Shown piece after piece: positions 1-6,603 of a stretch of DNA of 64,000 nt (within the stretch, counting starts at the first letter, position 1; each line of letters starts with the position of its first letter). The notes beneath the pieces are model-generated. The model did no database searches. It saw nothing but the letters and a program-made list of their open reading frames with translations, and was not told where the DNA came from. A program made the translations under genes and the position numbers. This DNA is from Bacillota bacterium (GTDB lineage: Bacteria; Bacillota; Clostridia; Oscillospirales; Ruminococcaceae), in assembly GCA_023429785.1 (NCBI GenBank), contig JAEZDD010000004.1, positions 248,001 to 312,000 of the forward strand. Direction: 5' to 3'.

Positions 1-233
1 AAGGCGACAGTGTATTCAAACCTTTCGAGAACGCTAAGAGAATCATAGGTTGCTTTTTTCGCATGATGAGGGCATACACGAATACACTCACCGCAATCAA
101 TACAGAATTTTTTTATTATGCTCGCCTTTCCGTTTCGAACTCTGATAGCTTGAGTAGGGCAACGCTTGATACAGTTAATGCAACCCTTGCATAAATCACT
201 GTCGAGCCTGACTGAATTGAAAAAATTATCCGT
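1..233 (-). CDS. sensory [FeFe]-hydrogenase (group C / HydS-like), N-terminal fragment
   Basis: The first ~77 residues are visible; the gene runs off the left edge. Two ferredoxin-type 4Fe-4S motifs follow each other closely: CKGCINCIKRCP, then CIDCGECIRVCP and a PHHAKKAT segment leading to FEYTVA. This layout is typical of the N terminus of the [Fe]-hydrogenase C-terminal-domain proteins that carry PAS or phosphatase domains downstream and are regarded as H2/redox sensors. The H-cluster domain itself lies outside the window, so the class is inferred from the N terminus and from the DRTGG and ATPase neighbours, which are common partners of this family. A strong AAGGAGG (242-248) lies 8 nt before an ACG codon (231-233). 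No ATG, GTG or TTG is in frame between the upstream stop and the first Fe-S motif, so the start is uncertain. An ordinary polyferredoxin is the alternative. Confidence 0.72.
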
Positions 234-268
234 TTTTAAAGCCTCCTTACTGTTCTGATATAACTATC

Positions 269-691
269 TTAAATGTTAATCTTCATTGTCACTGTTGTCC
301 CGACGCCAATCTCAGTTTTGATATCCATATCATCAGAATATTTGTCCATATTAGGTAAGCCCATCCCCGCGCCGAAGCCAAGCGAGCGGACATTCTCAGT
401 CGCTGTCGAATATCCCGCTTGCATTGCCTTTTCAATATCCTCAATCCCAGGGCCTGAATCCCTTAAAACCATTATAATTTCAGTCGGAGAAATGTCAACA
501 TCGATTGTCCCGCCCTCAGCATGAATAACCATGTTGATTTCGCCCTCATACATCGCAATAGCAACCTTCCGGACAACCTCGGGGCTGACGCCCATCTGTT
601 TAAGCTTTGATTTCAGGTCGCTTGATGCCTCGCCGGCTCTGGTGAAATCATCCCCGGAAATGTTATATGTAAAGTGCATAATACTGTTCAA
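269..691 (-). CDS. anti-sigma-factor-type Ser/Thr kinase / HATPase_c domain protein
   Basis: A single GHKL ATPase domain of 140 residues resembling RsbW/SpoIIAB anti-sigma kinases. The N-box is around YEGEINMVIHAEGG (about 48-61), the G1 box is DSGPGIED (about 78-85), and the glycine-rich lid is GFGAGMGLPNM (about 105-115). The start is either TTG at 691, overlapping the stop of the DRTGG gene by 3 nt, or ATG at 679. The overlap points to translational coupling in one operon: DRTGG protein, this ATPase, sensory hydrogenase. ATPases in this context are inferred to relay the hydrogenase sensor signal. No sigma factor or anti-sigma antagonist is visible in the window, so the target is unknown. 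Confidence 0.85.
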   Translation of the reverse strand: MNSIMHFTYNISGDDFTRAGEASSDLKSKLKQMGVSPEVVRKVAIAMYEGEINMVIHAEGGTIDVDISPTEIIMVLRDSGPGIEDIEKAMQAGYSTATENVRSLGFGAGMGLPNMDKYSDDMDIKTEIGVGTTVTMKINI

Positions 692-1038
692 TTCGAAGCC
701 CCCCCATGCAATCCGCTCTCATAAAGAATGCCACAGGCGGCAAACATCCTGTATTCAGTAGCAAGAAGGACAATTCCTCGTTCTTTCGCCAGCTCAATGA
801 CGCTATCGTCCGGGATTTTTCCACGGACAAAGCAAATACAAATCATATCCATCATTTCAGCCGTCCTGACAACCTGAGGGTTGCATAAGCCGGTGATAAG
901 AACAGACTGGTCTTTTACAAAAGCCAGAACGTCGCTCATCATATCAGAGCCGCACGCAGTATGAACCTCTTTTTCAACAAACTCCTCGCAGCATAAAACC
1001 TCAGCGTTAAGCAGTTTTTTTATATCCAATATCGTCAT
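688..1038 (-). CDS. DRTGG domain protein
   Basis: A 116-residue single-domain DRTGG protein. Characteristic segments are LITGLCNPQVVRTAEMMDM, FVRGKIPDD and a C-terminal CGILYESGLHG. DRTGG domains also occur in phosphotransacetylase and CBS proteins and are thought to sense small ligands, but their biochemistry is poorly known. The ATG at 1036-1038 is chosen because GGGAGG lies 5 nt upstream; an ATG at 1053 is in frame but its first codons are that ribosome-binding site. First gene of the leftward operon with the ATPase and the sensory hydrogenase. A TGTTATAAC extended -10 on the minus strand (1058-1065) is a possible promoter very close to the start. Confidence 0.82.
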   Translation of the reverse strand: MTILDIKKLLNAEVLCCEEFVEKEVHTACGSDMMSDVLAFVKDQSVLITGLCNPQVVRTAEMMDMICICFVRGKIPDDSVIELAKERGIVLLATEYRMFAACGILYESGLHGGASN

Positions 1039-1243
1039 AAAATCCTCCCGCAATTAAGTTATAACAAACAATTCAAACAAAGCGCATTTACTTTTTTTAG
1101 CATATCATTTTTTAAAAGTTTTGGCAATAGTTATATTGGAAACAAATAATTTTATCTGTTTTGACATAAAATTTACAAGAAAACTATAAATAGTGCTTAT
1201 AATCATATACAATCGAAGTATATTTTGTGCAAGTTATATAATA

Positions 1244-1261
1244 ACATACCACTTAGTATGT
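1244..1261. promoter_or_regulatory. inverted repeat upstream of hydABC promoter
   Basis: ACATAC, a 6-nt spacer (CACTTA), GTATGT: perfect 6-bp arms located just upstream of the Rex-like site. A second operator is possible, but the protein is unknown. Confidence 0.35.
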
Positions 1262-1270
1262 CAAATATTT

Positions 1271-1288
1271 TTGTAGATTTTTTAACAA
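1271..1288. promoter_or_regulatory. Rex-like operator at hydABC promoter
   Basis: TTGTAGATTTTTTAACAA matches the Rex consensus TTGTTAANNNNTTAACAA at 12 of 14 specified positions; the right half-site is perfect. It ends 8 bp before the -10 box and covers the -35/spacer region, where a bound NADH-sensing repressor would block initiation. Rex control of NAD-linked hydrogenases is known in Firmicutes and Thermotogae; the assignment here is inference. Confidence 0.62.
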
Positions 1289-1293
1289 AGATG

Positions 1294-1302
1294 TGTTATA
1301 AT
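1294..1302 (+). promoter_or_regulatory. extended -10 promoter of hydABC operon
   Basis: TGTTATAAT is a perfect extended -10 (TGn plus TATAAT). No good -35 hexamer is present, which is common for extended -10 promoters. It is followed by an ~80-nt leader to hydC. Confidence 0.6.
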
Positions 1303-1387
1303 TTGAACTGTATATGAGAGGGATTTAAAAACCAAATCATAATGCTGAAGCAATCAGTTTCGGCTAAAATTTCAAGGAGGTTCTAGA

Positions 1388-1882
1388 ATGGGTTCTACAA
1401 GTACTGTGCCATTCAACGGCACACCAGAACAAGAGGCAGAGTTAAAGCAGATTATTGCTGACAACAAAGATGAAAAAGGCGCATTAATGCCTGTTCTTCA
1501 AAAAGCACAGGATATTTATGGCTATCTTCCGATTGAAGTTCAAAAAATTATTGCGGCAGAGATGGATATTCCTCTCGAAAAAATCTATGGGGTAGTTACA
1601 TTCTATTCACAGTTTTCACTTCAGCCAAAGGGGAAGTACAAGATTTCAGTTTGTCTTGGAACAGCATGCTATGTTAAAGGTTCCGGAGATTTATTTGATA
1701 AGCTGGTTCAAAAGCTTGGCATAGCCGGCGGCGAATGCACAGAGGACGGAAAATTTTCACTTGAGGCTTGCCGTTGTATCGGTGCTTGCGGGCTTGCTCC
1801 AGTTCTCACTGTGAATGAAGATGTTTATGGACGTTTAACTGTTGATGACGTTGAAGGCATTCTCGCAAAATATAACGACTAA
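1388..1882 (+). CDS. hydC: NADH-dependent [FeFe]-hydrogenase subunit C (NuoE-like)
   Basis: A 164-residue thioredoxin-like [2Fe-2S] subunit of the NuoE/24-kDa family. The four cluster cysteines are C89 and C94 (CLGTAC) and C130 and C134 (CIGAC), the usual C-x4-C / C-x3-C pattern. The N-terminal helical part (about 15-75) contains the GYLPIEVQK segment typical of NuoE. Start ATG at 1388 follows AAGGAGG. First gene of the hydrogenase operon; with HydA and HydB it should form the soluble complex that couples NADH and reduced ferredoxin to H2 formation (electron bifurcation or confurcation). Control by Rex is suggested by the operator upstream. Confidence 0.95.
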   Translation: MGSTSTVPFNGTPEQEAELKQIIADNKDEKGALMPVLQKAQDIYGYLPIEVQKIIAAEMDIPLEKIYGVVTFYSQFSLQPKGKYKISVCLGTACYVKGSGDLFDKLVQKLGIAGGECTEDGKFSLEACRCIGACGLAPVLTVNEDVYGRLTVDDVEGILAKYND

Positions 1883-1885
1883 TCT

Positions 1886-2443
1886 ATGATGACTGAAATA
1901 TCGCTAAATATTTTAGATGTCGCTCAGAATTCCGTTCGTGCGAATGCAACGCTTATTATTATTAAGGTTGAGGCTGATACAAAAAAGGATAGGCTAACGG
2001 TTATTATTGAAGATAACGGTTGCGGGATGTCCCCCGAGCAGGTTGAAAATGTTGTTGACCCTTTTTTTACAACAAGAACAACCCGAAAGGTCGGGCTGGG
2101 CGTTTCCTTCTTTAAGCTGGCGGCAGAAAGCACAGACGGGAGCTTTGAAATAACCTCAAAGGTCGGGGAAGGGACAATAGTGATCGCCGTATTCGGGTTA
2201 TCGCATATTGACAGAATGCCGCTCGGTGACATGACTGGGACAATTCATATGCTGATTACAATGAACACGGGAATCGATTTTATATATAACTATAAAATTG
2301 ATGACGAGGAATTCACGCTCGACACTAAAAGCTTTCGTGAGATATTGGGCGATGTTCCTTTGAATGCCCCGGAGGTTTCGACCTATCTGAAAGAATTTCT
2401 TGAAGAAAACAAGAATGAGGTTGAAAAAGGGATAACCCTTTAG
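1886..2443 (+). CDS. HATPase_c domain protein embedded in hydrogenase operon
   Basis: A 185-residue ATP-binding protein starting ATGATG just 3 nt after the hydC stop. The N-terminal ~110 residues form a GHKL ATPase domain: N-box ILDVAQNSVRANAT, G1 DNGCGMSPEQ, F-box DPFFTTRTTRKVGLG and a glycine turn KVGEGT. There is no dimerisation or phospho-acceptor His domain, so it is not a standalone histidine kinase. The C-terminal ~70 residues have no domain I recognise. A gene of this kind is a recurring member of clostridial hydABC operons; its role is unknown. With the ATPase at 269-691 it gives two GHKL proteins around one hydrogenase locus. Confidence 0.83.
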   Translation: MMTEISLNILDVAQNSVRANATLIIIKVEADTKKDRLTVIIEDNGCGMSPEQVENVVDPFFTTRTTRKVGLGVSFFKLAAESTDGSFEITSKVGEGTIVIAVFGLSHIDRMPLGDMTGTIHMLITMNTGIDFIYNYKIDDEEFTLDTKSFREILGDVPLNAPEVSTYLKEFLEENKNEVEKGITL

Positions 2444-2471
2444 GCTAAATAATTTTTATAGGAGGATTAAG

Positions 2472-2831
2472 ATGAAAACACTTGAAGAATTAAAAGCAAT
2501 TCGAGATAAAATGCAAGGTCAGGTTGGTCTTCGTGCTGAAGAAAAGGATGTTACACGAGTTGTTGTCGGAATGGCAACCTGTGGGATTGCCGCCGGTGCA
2601 AGACCGGTGCTTACCGCTTTTTCTGACGCAGTTCAGGAGAAGAATCTTTTAAACGTAATGGTTACACAGACAGGTTGTATCGGGCTTTGTATGTATGAGC
2701 CGATTGTTGAAATCACTGTTCCGGGTCAGGAAAAGGTTACTTATGTTAAGATGGATGCTGAAAAGGCAAAAGAAGTTATTGAACAACACCTTGTAAGAGG
2801 TCAGATTGTTGATAAATACACAATTAAATAA
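2472..2831 (+). CDS. thioredoxin-like [2Fe-2S] ferredoxin of hydrogenase operon
   Basis: A 119-residue [2Fe-2S] thioredoxin-fold protein. Cysteines at MATCGIAAGA (C37) and TGCIGLCMYEP (about C69 and C73) resemble the ligands of the HydB N-terminal domain and NuoE, although the first pair is reduced to a single cysteine in this stretch. RBS GGAGG precedes the ATG. It lies between the ATPase and hydB. Small ferredoxins of this family are often encoded in bifurcating-hydrogenase operons and may be electron carriers or accessory subunits; which one applies here cannot be told from sequence. Confidence 0.82.
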   Translation: MKTLEELKAIRDKMQGQVGLRAEEKDVTRVVVGMATCGIAAGARPVLTAFSDAVQEKNLLNVMVTQTGCIGLCMYEPIVEITVPGQEKVTYVKMDAEKAKEVIEQHLVRGQIVDKYTIK

Positions 2832-2846
2832 GGGAGGATTACACGA

Positions 2847-4634
2847 ATGTATCGTTCACACGTATTGGTTTGTGGTGGAACAGGTTGTACTTCTTCCGGA
2901 AGCCAGAAAATTATTGACTCACTTCAGAGTGAAATTGACAAAAACGGACTGAATAATGAAGTTCAGGTTGTTAAAACAGGTTGCTTTGGGCTTTGCGCAC
3001 TTGGTCCAATCATGATAGTTTATCCTGAGGGAACATTCTATTCAATGGTTCAGCTTGAGGATATTCCTGAAATCGTTTCTGAGCATCTTCTAAAGGGAAG
3101 AGTTGTTTCGCGTCTTGTTTATAATGAAACAGTTACTGAAACAGGCATCAAATCACTTAATGAAACCGCATTCTATAAGAAGCAAAAGCGTGTTGCACTT
3201 AGAAACTGCGGAGTTATCAATCCAGAGAATATCGACGAATATATCGCTGTTGACGGATATACAGCTTTAGGTAAAGTTTTAACTGAAATGACTCCCGAGG
3301 ATGTTATCAAGACAATCAAGGACTCAGGTCTTCGTGGACGCGGAGGCGGAGGATTCCCGACCGGAGTTAAGTGGGGGCTTGCTGCCGCTAACTATTCTTC
3401 ACAAAAATATGTTTGCTGTAATGCTGACGAGGGTGACCCAGGGGCATTCATGGACCGTTCAGTTCTTGAGGGCGACCCACACGTTGTTCTTGAGGCTATG
3501 GCTATCGCCGGATACGCTATCGGAGCGAACCAGGGCTATATCTATGTTCGTGCCGAATACCCAATCGCTGTTAAAAGACTTGAAATCGCTATTGAACAGG
3601 CGCGTGAATACGGATTACTTGGGAATAATATTTTCGGAACAGACTTTTCATTTGATATCGGGCTGAGACTTGGTGCCGGCGCATTTGTTTGCGGTGAAGA
3701 GACTGCTCTTATGACTTCAATCGAAGGCAACCGTGGTGAGCCTCGTCCTCGTCCTCCATTCCCGGCACAAAAGGGCTTGTTCGGCGAACCGACAATACTA
3801 AACAACGTTGAAACCTATGCGAACGTTCCGCTTATCATCAACAACGGCGCTGAATGGTTCTCAGCAATGGGAACAGAAAAATCAAAGGGCACAAAGGTTT
3901 TTGCTCTTGGCGGGAAAATTCACAACACAGGACTTGTTGAAGTTCCAATGGGAACAACTCTTCGTGAAGTTATCGAAGAAATCGGCGGCGGTATCCCGAA
4001 CGGGAAGAAATTCAAGGCTGCACAGACCGGAGGACCTTCAGGCGGATGTATCCCTGCTGAGCATTATGACATTCCAATCGACTATGACAATCTAATCGCT
4101 ATCGGCTCAATGATGGGTTCAGGCGGACTTATTGTTATGGATGAAGACAACTGTATGGTTGACATCGCGAAGTTCTTCCTTGAGTTCACTGTTGACGAAT
4201 CTTGCGGAAAGTGTACTCCTTGTCGTATCGGAACAAAGAGAATGTATGAAATTCTTGATAAAATCACTAAGGGTCACGGAACTCTTGAGGATTTAGACAA
4301 GCTGGAAAAGCTATGCTATTATATAAAGAACAATTCACTTTGCGGACTTGGGCAAACAGCTCCAAACCCAGTTCTATCAACGCTTCACTTCTTCAAGGAT
4401 GAGTATCTCGCTCACGTTGTTAACAAGAAATGTCCTTCAGGTGTATGTAAGGACCTTCTCAGCTTTGAAATTATTGAAGATAAGTGTAAGGGCTGTACAT
4501 TATGTGCCAGAGTTTGTCCTGTCGGCGCAATTTCAGGACAGGTTAAGACTGCTCATGTTATTGACAAGTCAAAATGTATTAAGTGCGGCGCTTGTATTGA
4601 AAAATGTCGCTTTAATGCAATCGTGAAGAAGTAA
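2847..4634 (+). CDS. hydB: NADH-dependent [FeFe]-hydrogenase subunit B (NuoF-like, FMN/NAD-binding)
   Basis: A 595-residue flavoprotein subunit. Domains in order: an N-terminal thioredoxin-like [2Fe-2S] domain (C9, C14, C46, C50); the NuoF core with the FMN loop GLRGRGGGGFPTG (161-173) and the NAD/FMN segment CNADEGDPGAFMDR; the SLBB region; the NuoF 4Fe-4S motif SCGKCTPCRIG with a downstream CGLG; and a C-terminal 2x[4Fe-4S] ferredoxin domain (CKGCTLCARVCP and CIKCGACIEKC). This is the complete HydB architecture of bifurcating hydrogenases. Start ATG after AGGGAGG, 15 nt behind the ferredoxin gene and 19 nt ahead of hydA. It should be the NAD-binding and electron-bifurcating subunit. Confidence 0.96.
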   Translation: MYRSHVLVCGGTGCTSSGSQKIIDSLQSEIDKNGLNNEVQVVKTGCFGLCALGPIMIVYPEGTFYSMVQLEDIPEIVSEHLLKGRVVSRLVYNETVTETGIKSLNETAFYKKQKRVALRNCGVINPENIDEYIAVDGYTALGKVLTEMTPEDVIKTIKDSGLRGRGGGGFPTGVKWGLAAANYSSQKYVCCNADEGDPGAFMDRSVLEGDPHVVLEAMAIAGYAIGANQGYIYVRAEYPIAVKRLEIAIEQAREYGLLGNNIFGTDFSFDIGLRLGAGAFVCGEETALMTSIEGNRGEPRPRPPFPAQKGLFGEPTILNNVETYANVPLIINNGAEWFSAMGTEKSKGTKVFALGGKIHNTGLVEVPMGTTLREVIEEIGGGIPNGKKFKAAQTGGPSGGCIPAEHYDIPIDYDNLIAIGSMMGSGGLIVMDEDNCMVDIAKFFLEFTVDESCGKCTPCRIGTKRMYEILDKITKGHGTLEDLDKLEKLCYYIKNNSLCGLGQTAPNPVLSTLHFFKDEYLAHVVNKKCPSGVCKDLLSFEIIEDKCKGCTLCARVCPVGAISGQVKTAHVIDKSKCIKCGACIEKCRFNAIVKK

Positions 4635-4653
4635 TAGGGAGGAAACAATAATA

Positions 4654-6396
4654 ATGGAAAATGTAAATATCAAAATTAATGGTGTTGCTGTTTCTGCTCC
4701 TAAGGGTTCAACAATCCTTGAGGCGGCTAGAATTGCCGGCATCGAAATTCCAACCCTTTGCTTTTTAAAGGAAATCAATGAAATCGGTGCTTGCCGTATA
4801 TGCGTTGTTGAGGTTAAGGGTGCCAGAAGTCTTGTGGCTTCATGCGTTTATCCTATCAACGAGGGTATGGAAATATTCACAAATACACCAACAGTTCTTG
4901 AATCAAGAAAACAAACTCTTCAGCTGATTCTTTCAACACATAAGAGAAACTGTTTGTCATGCGTCAGAAGCGGGAACTGTGAGCTTCAGAAGCTATGTAC
5001 TGATTTAAGAGTTGACAATGAAGGCTTATACGATGGTTCAAAGCCAAAATATGAAATAGACAATTCAGCTGCACATATGTATAGAGATAACAACAAGTGC
5101 ATACTCTGCCGTCGTTGCTCAGCAGTATGCTCAAAGACTCAGGCTGTCGGTGTTATCGGTGCTAACGAAAGAGGCTTTAAGACAAACATCGGCTGTGCAT
5201 TTGAAAGTGGGCTGGGCGAAACAAGCTGTGTATCATGCGGACAATGTATCGCTGTATGTCCTGTCGGTGCACTTTCAGAAAAGGATAATACTGCTGATGT
5301 ATGGAAGGCTCTTGCTGACACAACAAAGCACGTTATTGTTCAGACTGCTCCGGCTGTTCGTGCTGCACTGGGTGAAGAGTTTGGGAACCCAATCGGAACA
5401 AATGCAGAGGGCAAGATGATTGCTGCACTTCGCAGAATCGGCTTCGCTAAAGTATTCGACACTAACTTCGCTGCCGACCTTACTATAATGGAGGAAGCAA
5501 CAGAATTTTTAGACAGAGTCAAGAACGGCGGCGTTCTTCCGCTAATCACTTCATGTTCACCGGGCTGGATTAAATATTGTGAGCATTACTTCCCTGACAT
5601 GACTGAAAATCTTTCAAGCTGCAAGTCGCCTATGCAAATGTTCGGTGCTATCGCCAAGACATATTACGCTGAAAAAATGGGCATAGACCCTAAGGATATC
5701 GTGATGGTTGCGGTTATGCCTTGTACAGCTAAGAAGTTTGAAATCGGGCGTGACGATGAGAACGCAGCAGGTGTTCCTGACGTTGATATTTCAATAACAA
5801 CAAGAGAGCTTGCCAGAATGATTAATCAGGCTGGAATCAAGTTCAACGAGCTTCCTGAAGAAAAATTTGACAATCCTCTGGGCGAGTCAAGCGGCGCCGC
5901 TGTAATATTCGGTGCAACAGGCGGTGTTATGGAGGCTGCACTTCGTACAGCTGTTGAAACACTGACTGGCGAGGAGCTTCCAAAGGTTGATTTTGAAGCA
6001 GTTCGTGGTATCGCTGGAATAAAGACAGCAACATACAATGTTGCCGGAATGGAAATAAAGGTTGCTATCGCTTCAGGTTTAGCTAACGCTAAGGAGCTTT
6101 TAGAAAAGGTTAAGAGCGGTGAGGAAACTTATCATTTCATCGAAATAATGGGTTGCCCAGGCGGATGTGTCAATGGCGGCGGTCAGCCTCAACAGCCGGC
6201 TCACGTTCACAATACCTGTGACATCAGAGCAATCCGTGCCAGTGTTCTTTATAACCTTGACGCAAATATGCCTGTGAGAAAATCTCACAACAACCCAAGC
6301 ATCAAGAAGCTTTATGATGAGTTCCTTGAAAAGCCGGGCTCACACAAGGCACATCACATTCTTCACACAACCTATGTGAAACGTTCAGTTCTATAA
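4654..6396 (+). CDS. hydA: [FeFe]-hydrogenase catalytic subunit (NAD-linked, bifurcating type)
   Basis: A 580-residue M3-type catalytic subunit. Clusters in order: [2Fe-2S] (C36, C47, C50, C64), His-ligated [4Fe-4S] (H96, C100, C103, C109), two ferredoxin [4Fe-4S] motifs (C149-C159 and C192-C202), then the H-cluster domain with L1 TSCSPGW (C301), L2 MPCTAKKFE (C357) and L3 CPGGCVNGGGQP (C501, C505), and a C-terminal small-subunit-like tail. All four H-cluster cysteines are present. The L1 motif reads SCSP, so Ser302 occupies the position of the second Cys of the SCCP form found in clostridial CpI. Last gene of the operon, with a strong terminator directly behind it. It should evolve H2 with HydB and HydC. 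Maturases HydE, HydF and HydG are not in the window. Confidence 0.97.
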   Translation: MENVNIKINGVAVSAPKGSTILEAARIAGIEIPTLCFLKEINEIGACRICVVEVKGARSLVASCVYPINEGMEIFTNTPTVLESRKQTLQLILSTHKRNCLSCVRSGNCELQKLCTDLRVDNEGLYDGSKPKYEIDNSAAHMYRDNNKCILCRRCSAVCSKTQAVGVIGANERGFKTNIGCAFESGLGETSCVSCGQCIAVCPVGALSEKDNTADVWKALADTTKHVIVQTAPAVRAALGEEFGNPIGTNAEGKMIAALRRIGFAKVFDTNFAADLTIMEEATEFLDRVKNGGVLPLITSCSPGWIKYCEHYFPDMTENLSSCKSPMQMFGAIAKTYYAEKMGIDPKDIVMVAVMPCTAKKFEIGRDDENAAGVPDVDISITTRELARMINQAGIKFNELPEEKFDNPLGESSGAAVIFGATGGVMEAALRTAVETLTGEELPKVDFEAVRGIAGIKTATYNVAGMEIKVAIASGLANAKELLEKVKSGEETYHFIEIMGCPGGCVNGGGQPQQPAHVHNTCDIRAIRASVLYNLDANMPVRKSHNNPSIKKLYDEFLEKPGSHKAHHILHTTYVKRSVL

Positions 6397-6420
6397 ATTC
6401 TGTTGAAAAACAGAGAAAAA

Positions 6421-6448
6421 AACCAGCTTTTGAAGCTGGTTTTTTTCT
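6421..6448 (+). terminator. rho-independent terminator of hydABC operon
   Basis: AACCAGCTT, loop TTG, AAGCTGGTT and a T-run, 25 nt after the hydA stop. Confidence 0.93.
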
Positions 6449-6527
6449 TTATATAATTATTGTAAATAATGGATAAATATGCATACTAAATTACTGATAA
6501 TTTGTTAAATATTTTATTAAATAAATA

Positions 6528-6556
6528 GTGACAAATAAATAGTTAAATGATATAAT
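6528..6556 (+). promoter_or_regulatory. sigma-A-type promoter of surface-protein gene
   Basis: -35 GTGACA, 17-nt spacer, -10 TATAAT, 48 bp before the start codon. Confidence 0.75.
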
Positions 6557-6568
6557 GATTTCACTAAG

Positions 6569-6583
6569 TGGGAAATTTTCCCA
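6569..6583. promoter_or_regulatory. 15-bp perfect palindrome, possible operator
   Basis: TGGGAAATTTTCCCA (TGGGAAA-T-TTTCCCA) lies 12 bp downstream of the -10, just after the expected start of transcription, where a repressor could act. It resembles no operator I can name. Confidence 0.5.
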
Positions 6584-6603
6584 TTAATTAAGGAGGATAT
6601 TAG

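Larger units (their letters stand above)
1039..1387. other. divergent intergenic region between sensory and catalytic hydrogenase operons
   Basis: About 350 bp of AT-rich DNA with no gene. It holds a likely leftward promoter near 1058, an inverted repeat ACATAC-N6-GTATGT at 1244-1261, the Rex-like operator at 1271-1288, the hydABC -10 at 1297-1302 and the hydC ribosome-binding site AAGGAGG just before 1388. Confidence 0.7.
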
